DNA of 64,000 bases from Agrobacterium pusense (GCF_900102105.1 NZ_FNBB01000001.1:248001-312000), one strand, 5' to 3'; counted from the first letter of the stretch, positions 34,119 through 43,612 are shown. The notes: generated by a model not told the origin, from the sequence alone. Program-made: numbers and translations.

Positions 34119-35096
34119 ATGGCGCGTCATATCCATATTGAAAACGAGCGGGAAACCGCCCTTCAAGCAGCCGTCACGGAGCTTGCCGCCGGCCAGCCGA
34201 TCGCCCTGCCGACGGAAACCGTCTACGGCCTTGCCGCCGATGCCACCAACCCTGCAGCCATTGCCCGTATCTACGAGACCAAAGGCCGGCCGCAATTCAA
34301 CCCGTTGATCTGCCACATGGCAGATATCGCCATGGCGGAACGTTACGCCATCTTCGATCCCATATCGCTTGATCTTGCAGAGGCCTTCTGGCCCGGCCCG
34401 CTGACACTGGTGCTGCCGCTGAAACCGGCAAGCGATATTCATGCGCTGGCGACGGCCGGGCTCGATACGGTCGGCATTCGCGTACCACAAGGTTTTGCCG
34501 GCGATCTTATCCGCCGGTTCGGCAAACCGCTCGCAGCCCCCAGCGCCAATAGTTCCGGCAAGATCAGCCCGACAAGCGCCGCCCATGTGGAGGCCGATCT
34601 CGGTCAGAAAATCAACCTCATTCTCGACGGCGGGGCGGCTTCGGTCGGCGTCGAATCCACCATCGTCAAGGTGGAAGAGGGTGGAAGGGTGCGTCTGCTT
34701 CGTCCTGGCGGCGTCGTCACGGCCGAAATAGAGCGTGTTGCGGGCAAGCGGCTTGAACGTTCTGAAAAAGCGTCGGCGGCCATCGAGGCGCCAGGCATGC
34801 TCGCTTCGCATTATGCCCCCGGCGCCGCCGTGCGCCTCAACGCCACATCGGTTTCGCCTGGCGAAGCGTTGATCCGGTTCGAAGGCATCCCGGTTGCGGG
34901 TGAAGAGACCGCCCGCGCCGTTTTCGATCTCAGCCCCTCCGGCGATCTTTCCGAGGCCGCCGCCAACCTGTTCGATTACCTCAAGGCCGCCGATGCAAGC
35001 GGCGCAGACAGCATCGCCATCACCAGCATTCCCACTCACGGTCTTGGAGAGGCGATCAATGACCGCCTTTCCCGCGCCGCCGCACCGCGGAGCTGA
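34119..35096 (+). CDS. Sua5-type L-threonylcarbamoyladenylate synthase
   Basis: From the ATG at 34119 the product has 325 residues. The YrdC/TsaC core reads LPTETVYGLAADATNPAAIA, ETKGRPQFNPLICH, and later APSANSSGKISPTSA. The additional Sua5 C-terminal domain starts near residue 210 (APGMLASHYAPGA). It makes threonylcarbamoyl-AMP from Thr, bicarbonate and ATP for t6A37 tRNA modification. The reading frame is open much further upstream, overlapping the previous gene in another frame, so the start was chosen by homology. A flavin dehydrogenase gene follows 30 bp later. Confidence 0.93.
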   Translation: MARHIHIENERETALQAAVTELAAGQPIALPTETVYGLAADATNPAAIARIYETKGRPQFNPLICHMADIAMAERYAIFDPISLDLAEAFWPGPLTLVLPLKPASDIHALATAGLDTVGIRVPQGFAGDLIRRFGKPLAAPSANSSGKISPTSAAHVEADLGQKINLILDGGAASVGVESTIVKVEEGGRVRLLRPGGVVTAEIERVAGKRLERSEKASAAIEAPGMLASHYAPGAAVRLNATSVSPGEALIRFEGIPVAGEETARAVFDLSPSGDLSEAAANLFDYLKAADASGADSIAITSIPTHGLGEAINDRLSRAAAPRS

Positions 35097-35126
35097 GGCC
35101 CGCCGACCATTCGCCCACCGTTTCAA

Positions 35127-36572
35127 ATGACAGAGAGACGCCTGATGACAACCGTCCCCTCCTCCGACATCCTCGACCGATTTGCCGCCATTGTCGGAGA
35201 CAGGAATGCGGTGCGCGATGCGGCAGAGATGGCCCCGCGGCTGGTGGAAAATCGCGGGCTTTATCGTGGCGCTTCGCCGTTGCTCCTCAAACCCGGATCG
35301 GTCGAGGAAGTATCGGCCATCCTGAAGTTCGCCAGCGAGACGGGTACCCCAATCGTGCCGCAGACGGGCAACACCGGCCTTGTCGGCGGGCAAACGCCGC
35401 GCGCCGGGGGAACTGACATCATTCTTTCGCTGGAGCGCATGAACCGCATTCGCGACATCGATCCCGTCGCCAATATCATCGTTGCCGATGCCGGCTGCAT
35501 TCTCGATGACATCCATAAAGCCGCCGATTCGGTTGAACGCATGTTCCCGCTGTCGCTCGGCTCTCAGGGGTCCTGCCGCATCGGCGGCAATCTCGCCACC
35601 AATGCCGGCGGTACCGCAGTGCTTGCTTATGGCAATATGCGCCAGCTCTGCCTCGGGCTCGAAGTGGTGTTGCCGACAGGCGAGATCTGGAACGGGCTGC
35701 GCCGGCTGAAAAAGGACAATACCGGTTACGATCTGCGTGATCTCTTCATCGGCTCCGAAGGTACGCTCGGCATCATCACCGGCGCGGTGCTGAAGCTTTT
35801 CCCGAAGCCACTCGGCCATCAGGTGGCCTTCGCCGGGCTGACCTCCACCGAAGATGCGCTGAAGCTGTTCGAGATGGCGTCAAACCTCTGCGGCACGGCG
35901 CTGACCGGCTTCGAGCTTATGCCACGGATTGGCGTGGAGTTTACCGCCAGACATATTCCCGGCGTGCGCGATCCCCTGAAACAGCCCCATGGCTGGTACG
36001 CACTCATCGACATCTCCACCTCCGATTCGGCCGAGACGGCGGATACGATGATGCAATTGCTGCTGGAGCGTGGTTTTGAGGCCGGACTGGTCGAGGATGC
36101 CGTGATCGCCGCCTCCGAAGCCCAGCGTCAGGCACTGTGGCACATGCGTGAGAGCATGTCGGATGCGCAGAAGCCGGAGGGCGGCTCCATCAAGCACGAT
36201 GTCTCCGTCCCGGTTTCCAGAATACCGCAGTTCATGGCGACGGCGGAAAAGGCGGTTCTTGCTGCCATCCCGGGCGCCCGTGTCTGCGCCTTCGGCCATC
36301 TGGGCGACGGCAACATCCATTACAATATTTCCCAACCGGTGGGGGCGGACAAGGCGCAATTCCTCGCCCGCTGGCGGGACATGAACGAAATCGTGCACGG
36401 CATCGTGCTGTCGCTGGGCGGTTCGATTTCCGCCGAACACGGCATTGGCCAGTTAAAGCGCGACGAACTGGCCGCCATCCGGCGCGGCATCGAAATGGAG
36501 CTGATGCGGCGCATCAAACACGCATTCGATCCCGCCGGAATCATGAACCCCGGTAAGGTGCTGGCGGAATAA
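35127..36572 (+). CDS. FAD-linked oxidase (D-2-hydroxyglutarate/D-lactate dehydrogenase type)
   Basis: The 481-residue VAO-type flavoprotein binds FAD through VPQTGNTGLVGGQTPRAGG and GSQGSCRIGGNLATNAGG. Its C-terminal cap ends in AFGHLGDGNIHYNIS, SLGGSISAEHGIGQLKRDEL and HAFDPAGIMNPGKVL, with the metal-binding His residues of D-2-hydroxyacid dehydrogenases. It oxidises a D-2-hydroxy acid and passes electrons to a carrier. D-2-hydroxyglutarate is more likely than D-lactate, by motif. MTTVPSSDIL at 35145 is an alternative start. It is convergent with the next gene after 11 bp. Confidence 0.9.
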   Translation: MTERRLMTTVPSSDILDRFAAIVGDRNAVRDAAEMAPRLVENRGLYRGASPLLLKPGSVEEVSAILKFASETGTPIVPQTGNTGLVGGQTPRAGGTDIILSLERMNRIRDIDPVANIIVADAGCILDDIHKAADSVERMFPLSLGSQGSCRIGGNLATNAGGTAVLAYGNMRQLCLGLEVVLPTGEIWNGLRRLKKDNTGYDLRDLFIGSEGTLGIITGAVLKLFPKPLGHQVAFAGLTSTEDALKLFEMASNLCGTALTGFELMPRIGVEFTARHIPGVRDPLKQPHGWYALIDISTSDSAETADTMMQLLLERGFEAGLVEDAVIAASEAQRQALWHMRESMSDAQKPEGGSIKHDVSVPVSRIPQFMATAEKAVLAAIPGARVCAFGHLGDGNIHYNISQPVGADKAQFLARWRDMNEIVHGIVLSLGGSISAEHGIGQLKRDELAAIRRGIEMELMRRIKHAFDPAGIMNPGKVLAE

Positions 36573-36583
36573 CCCTTCCCGCC

Positions 36584-37102
36584 TCAGGCCGAAGCCCGCA
36601 ATGCCCAAGCAGGCACCATTTCCGCATTCAGCCGGCGCGGCTTCTGCGCGCCGACAAATTGCGTCAGGCTCATGCCCGATTTCGCAATCGACATCGCGTG
36701 CTTCTTCGGCAGGAGATAACCATGCTCCAGCGGCGGGGTGCGGCGCAGGACACGGCTGAAAACATTCCGCCGGTGATAACGTGATGGGGAAAAGCGCGCT
36801 GGCTGTTCGCAGATCGCGACATATTCCAGGATTTCATCGATCCAGCCTGCCTGCGGGCGTGCGCCCGGCTCGATCAGCAGCAACCAGCCGCCACGCGCGG
36901 ACTTGACGATATCCTCCAGTTCCCATTGCCCATAAAAACGGCAGCCGGCCGCATCGGCCACACGCGACGATCCATCGCGCGAACCGTGATCCAGAATCAC
37001 AACATCGCTTACAAGCCCTTCCACGGCACCGGTGACAAGCGCAGACAGCGTATGCGCCAATTCCGGCTCCTGATCCCGGCATTCCATTATGACTGTCAAC
37101 AT
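36584..37102 (-). CDS. Short glycosyltransferase family 2-like protein
   Basis: From the ATG at 37102 the product has 172 residues. It opens MLTVIMECRDQEPELAHTLS and has VVILDHGSRDGSSRVADAAG, corresponding to the nucleotide-sugar-binding DDGS region of GT2 enzymes. WLLLIEPGARPQAGWIDEIL corresponds to the DxD-like region. The protein ends soon after this, without the second half of a normal GT-A catalytic domain. It may be a degenerate or non-catalytic relative. The start could also be ATG 37108. Confidence 0.65.
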   Translation of the reverse strand: MLTVIMECRDQEPELAHTLSALVTGAVEGLVSDVVILDHGSRDGSSRVADAAGCRFYGQWELEDIVKSARGGWLLLIEPGARPQAGWIDEILEYVAICEQPARFSPSRYHRRNVFSRVLRRTPPLEHGYLLPKKHAMSIAKSGMSLTQFVGAQKPRRLNAEMVPAWALRASA

Positions 37103-37386
37103 GTGCATAGCTCTAACGCATCGCACAATAAATTGCCACCATGCTCGTCGCGGTAAAATCCGCGGGGGTTGATGTCGCTTTCCGCGATCTCAGGTGCCGG
37201 CGTGCCCGTCCTGGCGCTGGCCCCCGCAGTACAAAAGCAGCCAAATTTACAATTTTGTTCTTGTATTGTTCTCATTCATGGTGTAGGAATTTAATCATTC
37301 GAGGGGCGATGAGGCCTCTCCGGATGGAAACGGTTTAGGGCGTTCAGCGTGCCTCGAAAGGCGTGCGACGTCTTGGGAGCATCCAG

Positions 37387-38544
37387 ATGAGAAATCATTC
37401 GCTTTCGGGGCAGGCTGCCTTCCAGCCGAGCCATATGCCTGACATTGCCAATGCGCTGGCCGATGCATCCGGCCTGCGCATCGAGATTGACCGTCGCCGC
37501 GGCCGCGGTGCGGGGCTCAATCCCGACGGACGTTTCGAAGCCTTGCAGCGTGAGGTCTTCGACGATGGCTGGCAGACGCTGGAAGAGATGCCGGAGTTCC
37601 GCACCGAGGTGCAGGTGGAAAAGCCACGCAGCATCATCACCCGCAATGAATCGCCCGATATCCCCTTCGATCGTTCCATCAATCCATACAGGGGCTGCGA
37701 ACATGGCTGCATTTACTGTTTTGCCAGGCCCACTCACAGCTACATGGGCCTTTCGGCCGGACTTGATTTCGAGGCCAAGCTGTTTGCCAAGCCTGATGCG
37801 GCCAAACTTCTGGAACGGGAACTGGCGAAACCCGGCTACAAGGCGCGGGTAATCGCCATCGGCACCAATACCGACCCTTACCAGCCGATTGAGCGCGAAT
37901 GGCGCATCATGCGGCAGATACTGGAAGTGCTGGCCAAGGCTGATCATCCCGTCGCCATCGTCACCAAATCGGCGCTGATCAAGCGGGATATTGATATTCT
38001 CGCGCCAATGGCAAAAAAGGGGCTCGTCAAGGTCGGCATTTCCGTCACGTCGCTGGATCGCAAGCTTTCGCGCACGATGGAGCCGCGCGCCGCCACGCCG
38101 GAGAAGCGGCTGGAGGCCGTCAAGGCGCTGACGGATGCCGGAATTCCGGTGGCGGTGATGATGGCACCCGTCATCCCGGCGCTTAACGATCATGAAATCG
38201 AGCGCATTCTTGAGGCCGGCAAGGCTGCTGGCGCGACCGAGGCTTCCTATGTGCTTTTGCGGCTGCCGCTGGAGGTAAGCCCGCTGTTCCGCGACTGGCT
38301 GCTGCGCAACTATCCGGACCGTTACCGTCATGTCATGTCGCTGGTGCGCTCCATGCGCGACGGTAAGGACTATGACGCGGAGTTCGGCAAGCGCATGAAG
38401 GGTGATGGCCCTTATGCCTGGCAGATCGGCAGGCGATTCGAGATGGCGACCAAAAGACTTGGTCTCATCCGCCGCGGCATCAACCTGCGCGACGACCTGT
38501 TCGTGCCTCCGGGCGGTGCCGGGGTGCAATTGTCTCTGCTTTGA
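37387..38544 (+). CDS. PA0069-family radical SAM protein
   Basis: From the ATG at 37387, which has GGGAG about 10 bp upstream, the product has 385 residues. The radical SAM cluster motif is CEHGCIYCFARP, in the spacing CxxxCxxC, near residues 107-118. It is followed by THSYMGLSAGLDFEAKLFAK, VIAIGTNTDPYQPIE and SVTSLDRKLSRTMEPRAATP. This subfamily is annotated as PA0069-type and is related to spore-photoproduct-lyase-like Rv2578c proteins. The reaction is unknown. A GTG at 37363 is also in frame. Confidence 0.9.
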   Translation: MRNHSLSGQAAFQPSHMPDIANALADASGLRIEIDRRRGRGAGLNPDGRFEALQREVFDDGWQTLEEMPEFRTEVQVEKPRSIITRNESPDIPFDRSINPYRGCEHGCIYCFARPTHSYMGLSAGLDFEAKLFAKPDAAKLLERELAKPGYKARVIAIGTNTDPYQPIEREWRIMRQILEVLAKADHPVAIVTKSALIKRDIDILAPMAKKGLVKVGISVTSLDRKLSRTMEPRAATPEKRLEAVKALTDAGIPVAVMMAPVIPALNDHEIERILEAGKAAGATEASYVLLRLPLEVSPLFRDWLLRNYPDRYRHVMSLVRSMRDGKDYDAEFGKRMKGDGPYAWQIGRRFEMATKRLGLIRRGINLRDDLFVPPGGAGVQLSLL

Positions 38545-38985
38545 GAGCCGCATGGTGAAAGTGACTGAAGGTAACGAATGCCCGTGATGAACCAGACGCT
38601 ACCCTCGGGCTCGACCCTGGAACGTGAACCGAGCGTGACAGGATCTCGGGTCAAGCCCGAGAGGACATCGAGCATGGGATAACGCGCCGACAATACGAGG
38701 TGCTGTGAGCTTTTAATAAACCGAATTCAAAATGACAGGAGCAACCGTCTCATCGTGTTGCTCTCGACGAAATGCCCGGCTGGTTTTCCCTGGCCCGCCG
38801 GACATCGCCCCTGGAACCGCCGCCTCGCGTGCGATCGTTTTTCCTCCGCCGCCCTGCTGGAGGATAAAAGGTCATGACGACCTTGGGCACGGTGAGCCAC
38901 GCCCCTTGACCCCGGCTCATCTTGCCTGTCATCGCCCGCTTCCGGGGGCTTGCAGGAGATCGGGTGTGTGTGCCAGTTTCGCCGC
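38545..38985. other. 441-bp gene-free region with an imperfect palindromic repeat
   Basis: No supported gene was seen between the radical SAM gene and rnhB. CTCGGGCTCGACCC at 38604-38617 pairs with GGGTCAAGCCCGAG at 38648-38661 with one mismatch. This is the same core as the perfect inverted repeat at 13790-13875. The rest shows no clear structure. Short frames on both strands lack codon bias and family motifs. Confidence 0.5.
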
Positions 38986-39639
38986 ATGAAACGCACGGCC
39001 ACACCCGATTCTCCTGCCCTTTTTGACCTTGCCGATACCGGCCCGGATTTCTCGTTCGAACTGGAAGCGCGAAAGAGGGGCCTCTGGCCGGTCGCCGGCA
39101 CGGACGAGGCAGGGCGTGGCCCGCTCGCCGGCCCTGTGGTTGCGGCCGCCGTCATTCTCGATCCGGACAATATTCCTGACGGAATGGATGATTCCAAGAA
39201 ACTGACGAAGCAAAAGCGCGAGAGCCTGTTCGTCCAGATCATGGAAACCTCGATCGTATCGGTCGCCTCCTCCGGCCCGGGCCTGATCGACACGATGAAT
39301 ATCCTGCGCGCCAGCCTCGACGCCATGCGCCGCGCAGTCCTCGGACTCGAAATTTCCCCCGCCCTCGTACTGGCCGACGGCCGCGACAGGCCCCCAGGCA
39401 TCACCTGCGAAGCCAAGGCCGTCATCAAGGGCGATTCCCGCTCCCTCTCCATCGCCGCCGCCTCAATCGTAGCCAAGGTGACCCGCGACCGGATGATGGA
39501 ACGTGCGGGTGTCGTGCATTCATCCTATGGCTTCGAAGGGCATGCCGGTTACGGCACACCGGCCCACCTGCGCGCCATCGAAAGCCACGGGCCTTGCGCG
39601 CTGCACAGGATGAGCTTTCGGCCACTGAAGCGGGATTGA
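38986..39639 (+). CDS. rnhB: Ribonuclease HII
   Basis: From [10 protein letters not shown] at 38986 the product has 217 residues. The RNase HII core is intact: [20 protein letters not shown] with the catalytic Asp-Glu pair, then [25 protein letters not shown] carries the third acidic residue, and [16 protein letters not shown], then [15 protein letters not shown], complete it. It removes RNA primers and misincorporated ribonucleotides in DNA. An earlier in-frame ATG at 38950 gives a 12-residue non-conserved leader. Confidence 0.95.
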   Translation: MKRTATPDSPALFDLADTGPDFSFELEARKRGLWPVAGTDEAGRGPLAGPVVAAAVILDPDNIPDGMDDSKKLTKQKRESLFVQIMETSIVSVASSGPGLIDTMNILRASLDAMRRAVLGLEISPALVLADGRDRPPGITCEAKAVIKGDSRSLSIAAASIVAKVTRDRMMERAGVVHSSYGFEGHAGYGTPAHLRAIESHGPCALHRMSFRPLKRD

Positions 39640-39796
39640 TGGAAGCGCTTAACGGAAGTGCATCCCGAACTTATGCCCTCAGTTCAGGAAAGGCCTCAGG
39701 TCTGACGCGGGGCAACTGAAAGTCGGCATTCCCTTCCGCTTGATTGAAAAGATAGCGGACGTTCCAACCGCCACCGAACGGCGTCTACAGGCGAGT

Positions 39797-40159
39797 TCAA
39801 GCGGGCGTTGTCGCTTCAAATGCGTCCAAAAGCTCGGTCAACAGATTTCGGCTCTCCGAGAGTTTTCGGCTCTGTTCGTCAATCGAGCCGATTTGAATAC
39901 GTAACTTCGCCTTCAGTTCATCACACGGCTCAAAGCCCTTCATTCGTTCGAGAGCACACGGCAAAAATTCTCGAATGGCCGTCAGCGTCAGGCCAGCATG
40001 TCCCAGCAGCCGGATTCGCTCCACTGTCTCCACGTCGGCAGGACCGTAATCTCTATATCCGGTTTGGGTGCGAACAGGCGCGAGAAGGCCCTCGGCCTCA
40101 TAATAGCGCAGCATCCTGATGCTGACGCTGGTTCGTCGGGATAGTTCGCCGATTTTCAT
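39797..40159 (-). CDS. MerR-family transcriptional regulator
   Basis: The 120-residue protein has a typical MerR winged helix (KIGELSRRTSVSIRMLRYYE, then GYRDYGPADVETVERIRLLG), a dimerisation helix and a short C-terminus. Only one Cys pair is present (PCALERM, EPCDEL), so metal sensing is not obvious. It is divergent from the aminotransferase-like gene. The promoter region between them has a long-spacer promoter with an inverted repeat, the usual MerR target. Confidence 0.9.
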   Translation of the reverse strand: MKIGELSRRTSVSIRMLRYYEAEGLLAPVRTQTGYRDYGPADVETVERIRLLGHAGLTLTAIREFLPCALERMKGFEPCDELKAKLRIQIGSIDEQSRKLSESRNLLTELLDAFEATTPA

Positions 40160-40168
40160 TATCAGTCC

Positions 40169-40200
40169 TTGACTCTGACAGCGGTGTCACACTGTAGGCA
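40169..40200 (+). promoter_or_regulatory. MerR-type promoter with 20-bp spacer and inverted repeat
   Basis: TTGACT at 40169-40174 and TAGGCA at 40195-40200 are separated by 20 bp, longer than the normal 17. The spacer contains TGACAGCGGTGTCA at 40176-40189, a perfect 5-4-5 dyad. MerR proteins bind exactly such over-long spacers and untwist them to activate. The aminotransferase-like gene starts 35 bp downstream. Confidence 0.75.
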
Positions 40201-40235
40201 GGACGCTCCACCATGTAAATTACGGGAGCGTAGAA

Positions 40236-41048
40236 ATGAATCAGAAATTGAGGTTTCGGACCGAGATCAATGGCCGCACAGCGACGGCAGAAGAGCTTTC
40301 CCCACTCGCATTTGCTGGCTTCGCACATTTCACGGCAATGCAAGTGCGCGAAGGGGCAGTACGCGGCTTGGAGTTTCATCTGGAGCGACTAAGATCGGCT
40401 TCAATCGAATTTTTTGGGCAGGCCCTTCCCGACAATCTGGTGCGAGAACATATTCGTCACGCCATCAAGGGGGCTCCTTCAGCCCTTTCGCTGACCGTCA
40501 CAATGTTCTCACGCAGCGGCGAATTTACCTCGATGGGCGCCGCAGACGACCCTGCCATTTTGATACGCACAGCACCACCATTTGAAGGCCCCGCCGGACC
40601 TCTACGTCTGTATAGCGTTCAGCATGAAAGACCCTTCCCGACGATCAAACATGTCGGCGAAGCATCAAAAACCCATTATCTTCGGCAGGCTGTCAAAAAG
40701 GGTTATGACGACGCGGTTTTCATCGATAGGCATGGACGCATTAGTGAAGCCACGATTTGGAACATAGCGTTCTGGGATGGCAAAGCCGTGATCTGGCCTG
40801 AAGCAGTGCTTTTGCCCGGCGTCACAAGGAGAATCATTCGCCGCCAGCTTGAAGCACTCGGGATTTTCCAAAGGGAGGAGCCGATCAGCCCTGACCGTGT
40901 CGCGGAGATGCAGGGTGCGGCGGTGATGAATTCATGGACACCCGGTGTGGGGGTCAGTGCGCTCAATACTACGCCAATACCGGTGTCGTCGACCTTCACC
41001 GACATTCTCCGGAAGGCATACGAGCGGGAACCGTTCATCAAAATCTGA
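40236..41048 (+). CDS. Class IV aminotransferase-fold PLP enzyme
   Basis: The 270-residue protein has the PabC/IlvE/D-amino-acid-transaminase fold: FHLERLRSASIEFFG, the likely Schiff-base Lys in FPTIKHVGEASKTHYLRQAV, and then FIDRHGRISEATIWNIAFW. LLPGVTRRIIRRQLEALGI closes the PLP site. A GGGAG ribosome site lies 7 bp before the ATG. It could be an aminodeoxychorismate lyase or a transaminase; the substrate is unknown. Base composition seems lower in GC than its neighbours, and it is paired with a divergent MerR gene, so recent acquisition is possible. Confidence 0.8.
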   Translation: MNQKLRFRTEINGRTATAEELSPLAFAGFAHFTAMQVREGAVRGLEFHLERLRSASIEFFGQALPDNLVREHIRHAIKGAPSALSLTVTMFSRSGEFTSMGAADDPAILIRTAPPFEGPAGPLRLYSVQHERPFPTIKHVGEASKTHYLRQAVKKGYDDAVFIDRHGRISEATIWNIAFWDGKAVIWPEAVLLPGVTRRIIRRQLEALGIFQREEPISPDRVAEMQGAAVMNSWTPGVGVSALNTTPIPVSSTFTDILRKAYEREPFIKI

Positions 41049-41242
41049 TCTATGCGGGGGTGCCGCTTTCGATGCGGTCCGCGCCGCGAAAAATGGCTTC
41101 GACGGGGCTTGGAAGGCTTAAATATGCGCGGCATGCGCGGTTGCATTTCAAAACAAGCACGACGCGGTCGAGTACATCACTGGCATTAGCGCCCTGCCCG
41201 CCCCTACCGTACCTTCCTTTCAGACTGGCTTTGACAACAAAA

Positions 41243-41271
41243 AACCCCTCACAGCTCGCGCTGGAGGGGTT
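41243..41271 (-). terminator. Rho-independent terminator of the F0 ATP synthase operon
   Basis: AACCCCTC at 41243-41250 and GAGGGGTT at 41264-41271 form an 8-bp stem. On the minus strand the stem is followed by TTTTGTTG. It lies 21 bp after the atpF stop codon. Confidence 0.85.
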
Positions 41272-41292
41272 CTAATCAGTCCGAGATAAATC

Positions 41293-41778
41293 TCAGTTCA
41301 GTTTCGACTTCACTTCGCCGATCGTGGCGGTGAAAAGCTTGGCCTTTGCGGCGGCCGTCGTCTTTTCGGCCAGCAGCTTCTCGGAAGCGGCAATGGCGAT
41401 GTCGACGGCGGCGGCGCGGACGGCGCCGATGGCGTCTTCTTCGGCCTGCTTGATCTTCTGTTCCGAAAGGGCCGTGCGGCGGGCGACGAATTCTTCCGTC
41501 TTCTGCTTGGCCTCTTCCGTCAATGCGGCGGCTTCGCGTTCAGCGGCGGCAACGATGCCGGCGGCTTCGGCTTCGGCTTCCTTGCGCTTGCGCTGATATT
41601 CGGCCAGCAGGTGCTGGGCCTCTTCACGCAGGCGCTTGGCTTCGGCCAGTTCGTCCTGAATGTTCTGCGCGCGCTCGTCCAGAGACTTGGAGAGCATGCC
41701 CGGCACCTTGAGGTAAGCGATCAGGACGAAGAAGAGAACGAGACCGACGAGAGCAAAAAATGATGCATCAAATGCCAT
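41293..41778 (-). CDS. atpF: F0F1 ATP synthase subunit b
   Basis: The 161-residue protein has one N-terminal membrane helix (FFALVGLVLFFVLIAYL) and then a long Glu/Ala/Lys-rich coiled coil at about 35-150. These are the features of the peripheral stalk subunit b. It dimerises with b' to hold F1 against the a-c rotor. It is the last gene of the operon; its start is 1 bp from the b' stop. A strong terminator follows. Confidence 0.95.
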   Translation of the reverse strand: MAFDASFFALVGLVLFFVLIAYLKVPGMLSKSLDERAQNIQDELAEAKRLREEAQHLLAEYQRKRKEAEAEAAGIVAAAEREAAALTEEAKQKTEEFVARRTALSEQKIKQAEEDAIGAVRAAAVDIAIAASEKLLAEKTTAAAKAKLFTATIGEVKSKLN

Positions 41779-41779
41779 A

Positions 41780-42427
41780 TCAGGCTCCCTTCACGTTCGA
41801 AGCGGCGGCAATCGCTGCCTTCACGTCCGTGTCCTTGACCTTTGCGCCAACCAGCTGGTCGACGATTGCGGTCGCGGTTTCCTCGGCGATGGCGCCGACA
41901 TCGGCGAAAGCCTGATCCTTGATGCCGGCAATGCGCTTTTCGGCAGCGGCAAGCTTTTCGGCGAGACCGGCTTCAATAGCGGCGCGATCGGCATCGGCCT
42001 TCGCCTTGGCGGCGTCACGGGCCGCGGCGCCGATCGAGCTTGCCTTGGCGCGGGCTGCCGCGAGTTCTTTTTCATAGGTTTCGACGGCAGCGTCAGCTTC
42101 AGCTTTCAGCCGTGCCGCTTCGTCGAGATCCTGTGCGATGCGTCCATGACGGTTTTCCAGAATGCCGCCGACGCGCGGAACGATGACCTTCTGCATGAGC
42201 AGGTAGAAAAGGCCAAACGTAATCGCCAGCCACAGGACCTGCGATGCATAAGTAGACTGGTCGAACGGCGGGAAAACGCCGGAAGAACCGTGCTCGGCGC
42301 CATGCGCTACACCGGTTTCCGTGTGCGTGGCTTCCGGTTGCGGCTGGCCAACGGCCGGAGTTTCCGTATGCGTTTCACCTACGGTCGGTGCTGACTGGGC
42401 ATAAGCCTCGGTCACGAACATGCTCAC
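41780..42427 (-). CDS. atpG: F0F1 ATP synthase subunit b' (AtpG/AtpF2)
   Basis: This 215-residue stalk subunit has a long Pro/Glu/Thr-rich N-terminal extension at about 1-60, the membrane helix [20 protein letters not shown] and an Ala/Glu-rich coiled coil. A separate b' subunit beside b is characteristic of alphaproteobacteria and photosynthetic bacteria. It precedes atpF by 1 bp. The [11 protein letters not shown] start is supported by GGAGG just upstream. Confidence 0.95.
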   Translation of the reverse strand: MSMFVTEAYAQSAPTVGETHTETPAVGQPQPEATHTETGVAHGAEHGSSGVFPPFDQSTYASQVLWLAITFGLFYLLMQKVIVPRVGGILENRHGRIAQDLDEAARLKAEADAAVETYEKELAAARAKASSIGAAARDAAKAKADADRAAIEAGLAEKLAAAEKRIAGIKDQAFADVGAIAEETATAIVDQLVGAKVKDTDVKAAIAAASNVKGA

Positions 42428-42501
42428 CTCCAGGGGGACTGCAAATGCGAAGGATCACGGCACGCTATGTTGCGGGCCGTGATCCAGACCTGATGCCGAT
42501 A

Positions 42502-42729
42502 TTAGACAGCGAACAGGAGAAGGAGAGCAACGAGCAGCGAGAAGATGCCCAGAGCTTCCGTAACGGCGAAGCCGAATACCAGACGGCCGAACTGGCTGTC
42601 GGCAGCAGAGGGGTTGCGCAGTGCGCCGGACAGGTAATCACCGAAGATACGGCCGAGTGCGAGGGACGTACCAGCCATGCCGAGGCATGCGAGACCTGCG
42701 CCGATGTACTTTGCTGCTTCCGCTTCCAT
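42502..42729 (-). CDS. atpE: F0F1 ATP synthase subunit c
   Basis: The 75-residue hairpin has two membrane helices around the polar loop ALRNPSAA. The second helix carries the proton-binding Glu in GFAVTEALGIFSLLVALLL. Ten or more copies form the c-ring. Like other alphaproteobacterial c subunits, it has Glu rather than the Asp of E. coli. It is preceded by a strong AAGGAG ribosome site, fitting its high stoichiometry. Confidence 0.97.
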   Translation of the reverse strand: MEAEAAKYIGAGLACLGMAGTSLALGRIFGDYLSGALRNPSAADSQFGRLVFGFAVTEALGIFSLLVALLLLFAV

Positions 42730-42801
42730 GTGAGACTCCTTGAGATATTGGTTGTTGCGGCTGTTTTTGACGCCCGTTGCCGGGGCCAGCGACTTTACTT
42801 C

Positions 42802-43551
42802 TCAGTGACCACCATGCACGGCGTCGTTCAGGTACATGCAAGTCAGTACCGCGAAGACGTAAGCCTGCAGGAAGGCAACGAGAAATTCGAGAGCGGTCAT
42901 GGCGACCGTCATGATGAGAGGCAGGACTGCACCGCCGACCCCGAGCGCGCCAAGCGCGCTCATGGAGGCGACGAAGCCTGCGAAAACCTTGAGCGTGATG
43001 TGGCCGGCCAGCATGTTCGCGAAAAGACGAACGGAAAGGCTGATCGGGCGCGACAGGAAGGAGATCATTTCAATCGACGCCACAAGCGGCAGAAGCGCCT
43101 TGGGCACGCCGGAGGGGGCGAAAATGCCGAAGAAATGCAGACCGTGCTTATAAAAACCGTAAACCACGACCGTGCCGATGACGAGGCAGGCGAGCGCGAA
43201 GGTGACAATGATCTGGCTGGTGACCGTGAAGAAATACGGGAACATGCCGAGCAGGTTTGCCGTCAGCACGAACATGAACAGCGAGAAAACGAAGGGGAAG
43301 AACACCATGCCCTTCTTGCCGGCGCCTTCGCGCAGCATGGAGGCGATGAACTCATAGGACATTTCGGCAACGGACTGCATGCGGGTGGGGATCAGACCGC
43401 GGTTCGACGTTGCGAAATAAAGGAAACCCGAAGCAGCAGCCACGGTCGCGACCATGAAGAGCGACGCATTGGTGAAGGAAAAATCGACGCCGCCAATTTC
43501 GATCGGAATGATCGGCTGCACCAAGAACTGATGGGTCGGATCGTTTGCCAC
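42802..43551 (-). CDS. atpB: F0F1 ATP synthase subunit a
   Basis: The 249-residue membrane protein contains the essential Arg helix [20 protein letters not shown] and a C-terminal helix with [21 protein letters not shown]-terminally it has [20 protein letters not shown]. Subunit a forms the proton half-channels against the c-ring. Typical length and order (after atpI, before atpE) support the call. Confidence 0.97.
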   Translation of the reverse strand: MANDPTHQFLVQPIIPIEIGGVDFSFTNASLFMVATVAAASGFLYFATSNRGLIPTRMQSVAEMSYEFIASMLREGAGKKGMVFFPFVFSLFMFVLTANLLGMFPYFFTVTSQIIVTFALACLVIGTVVVYGFYKHGLHFFGIFAPSGVPKALLPLVASIEMISFLSRPISLSVRLFANMLAGHITLKVFAGFVASMSALGALGVGGAVLPLIMTVAMTALEFLVAFLQAYVFAVLTCMYLNDAVHGGH

Positions 43552-43612
43552 CGGCTGCCCTCTTTACCTGTCGCCGCCTGTCGCGGCATCTCAACTGTAA
43601 GGAAAAACAGCC

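Noticed and set aside
38750-39004. An 84-codon minus-strand frame in the gap before rnhB.
   Set aside because: No ribosome site, no motif, and composition like other chance frames in GC-rich DNA.
41049-41242. A possible gene remnant after the aminotransferase gene.
   Set aside because: One frame gives a plausible short protein-like string around 41145-41230, but no family match or upstream part is visible, so it cannot be separated from chance.
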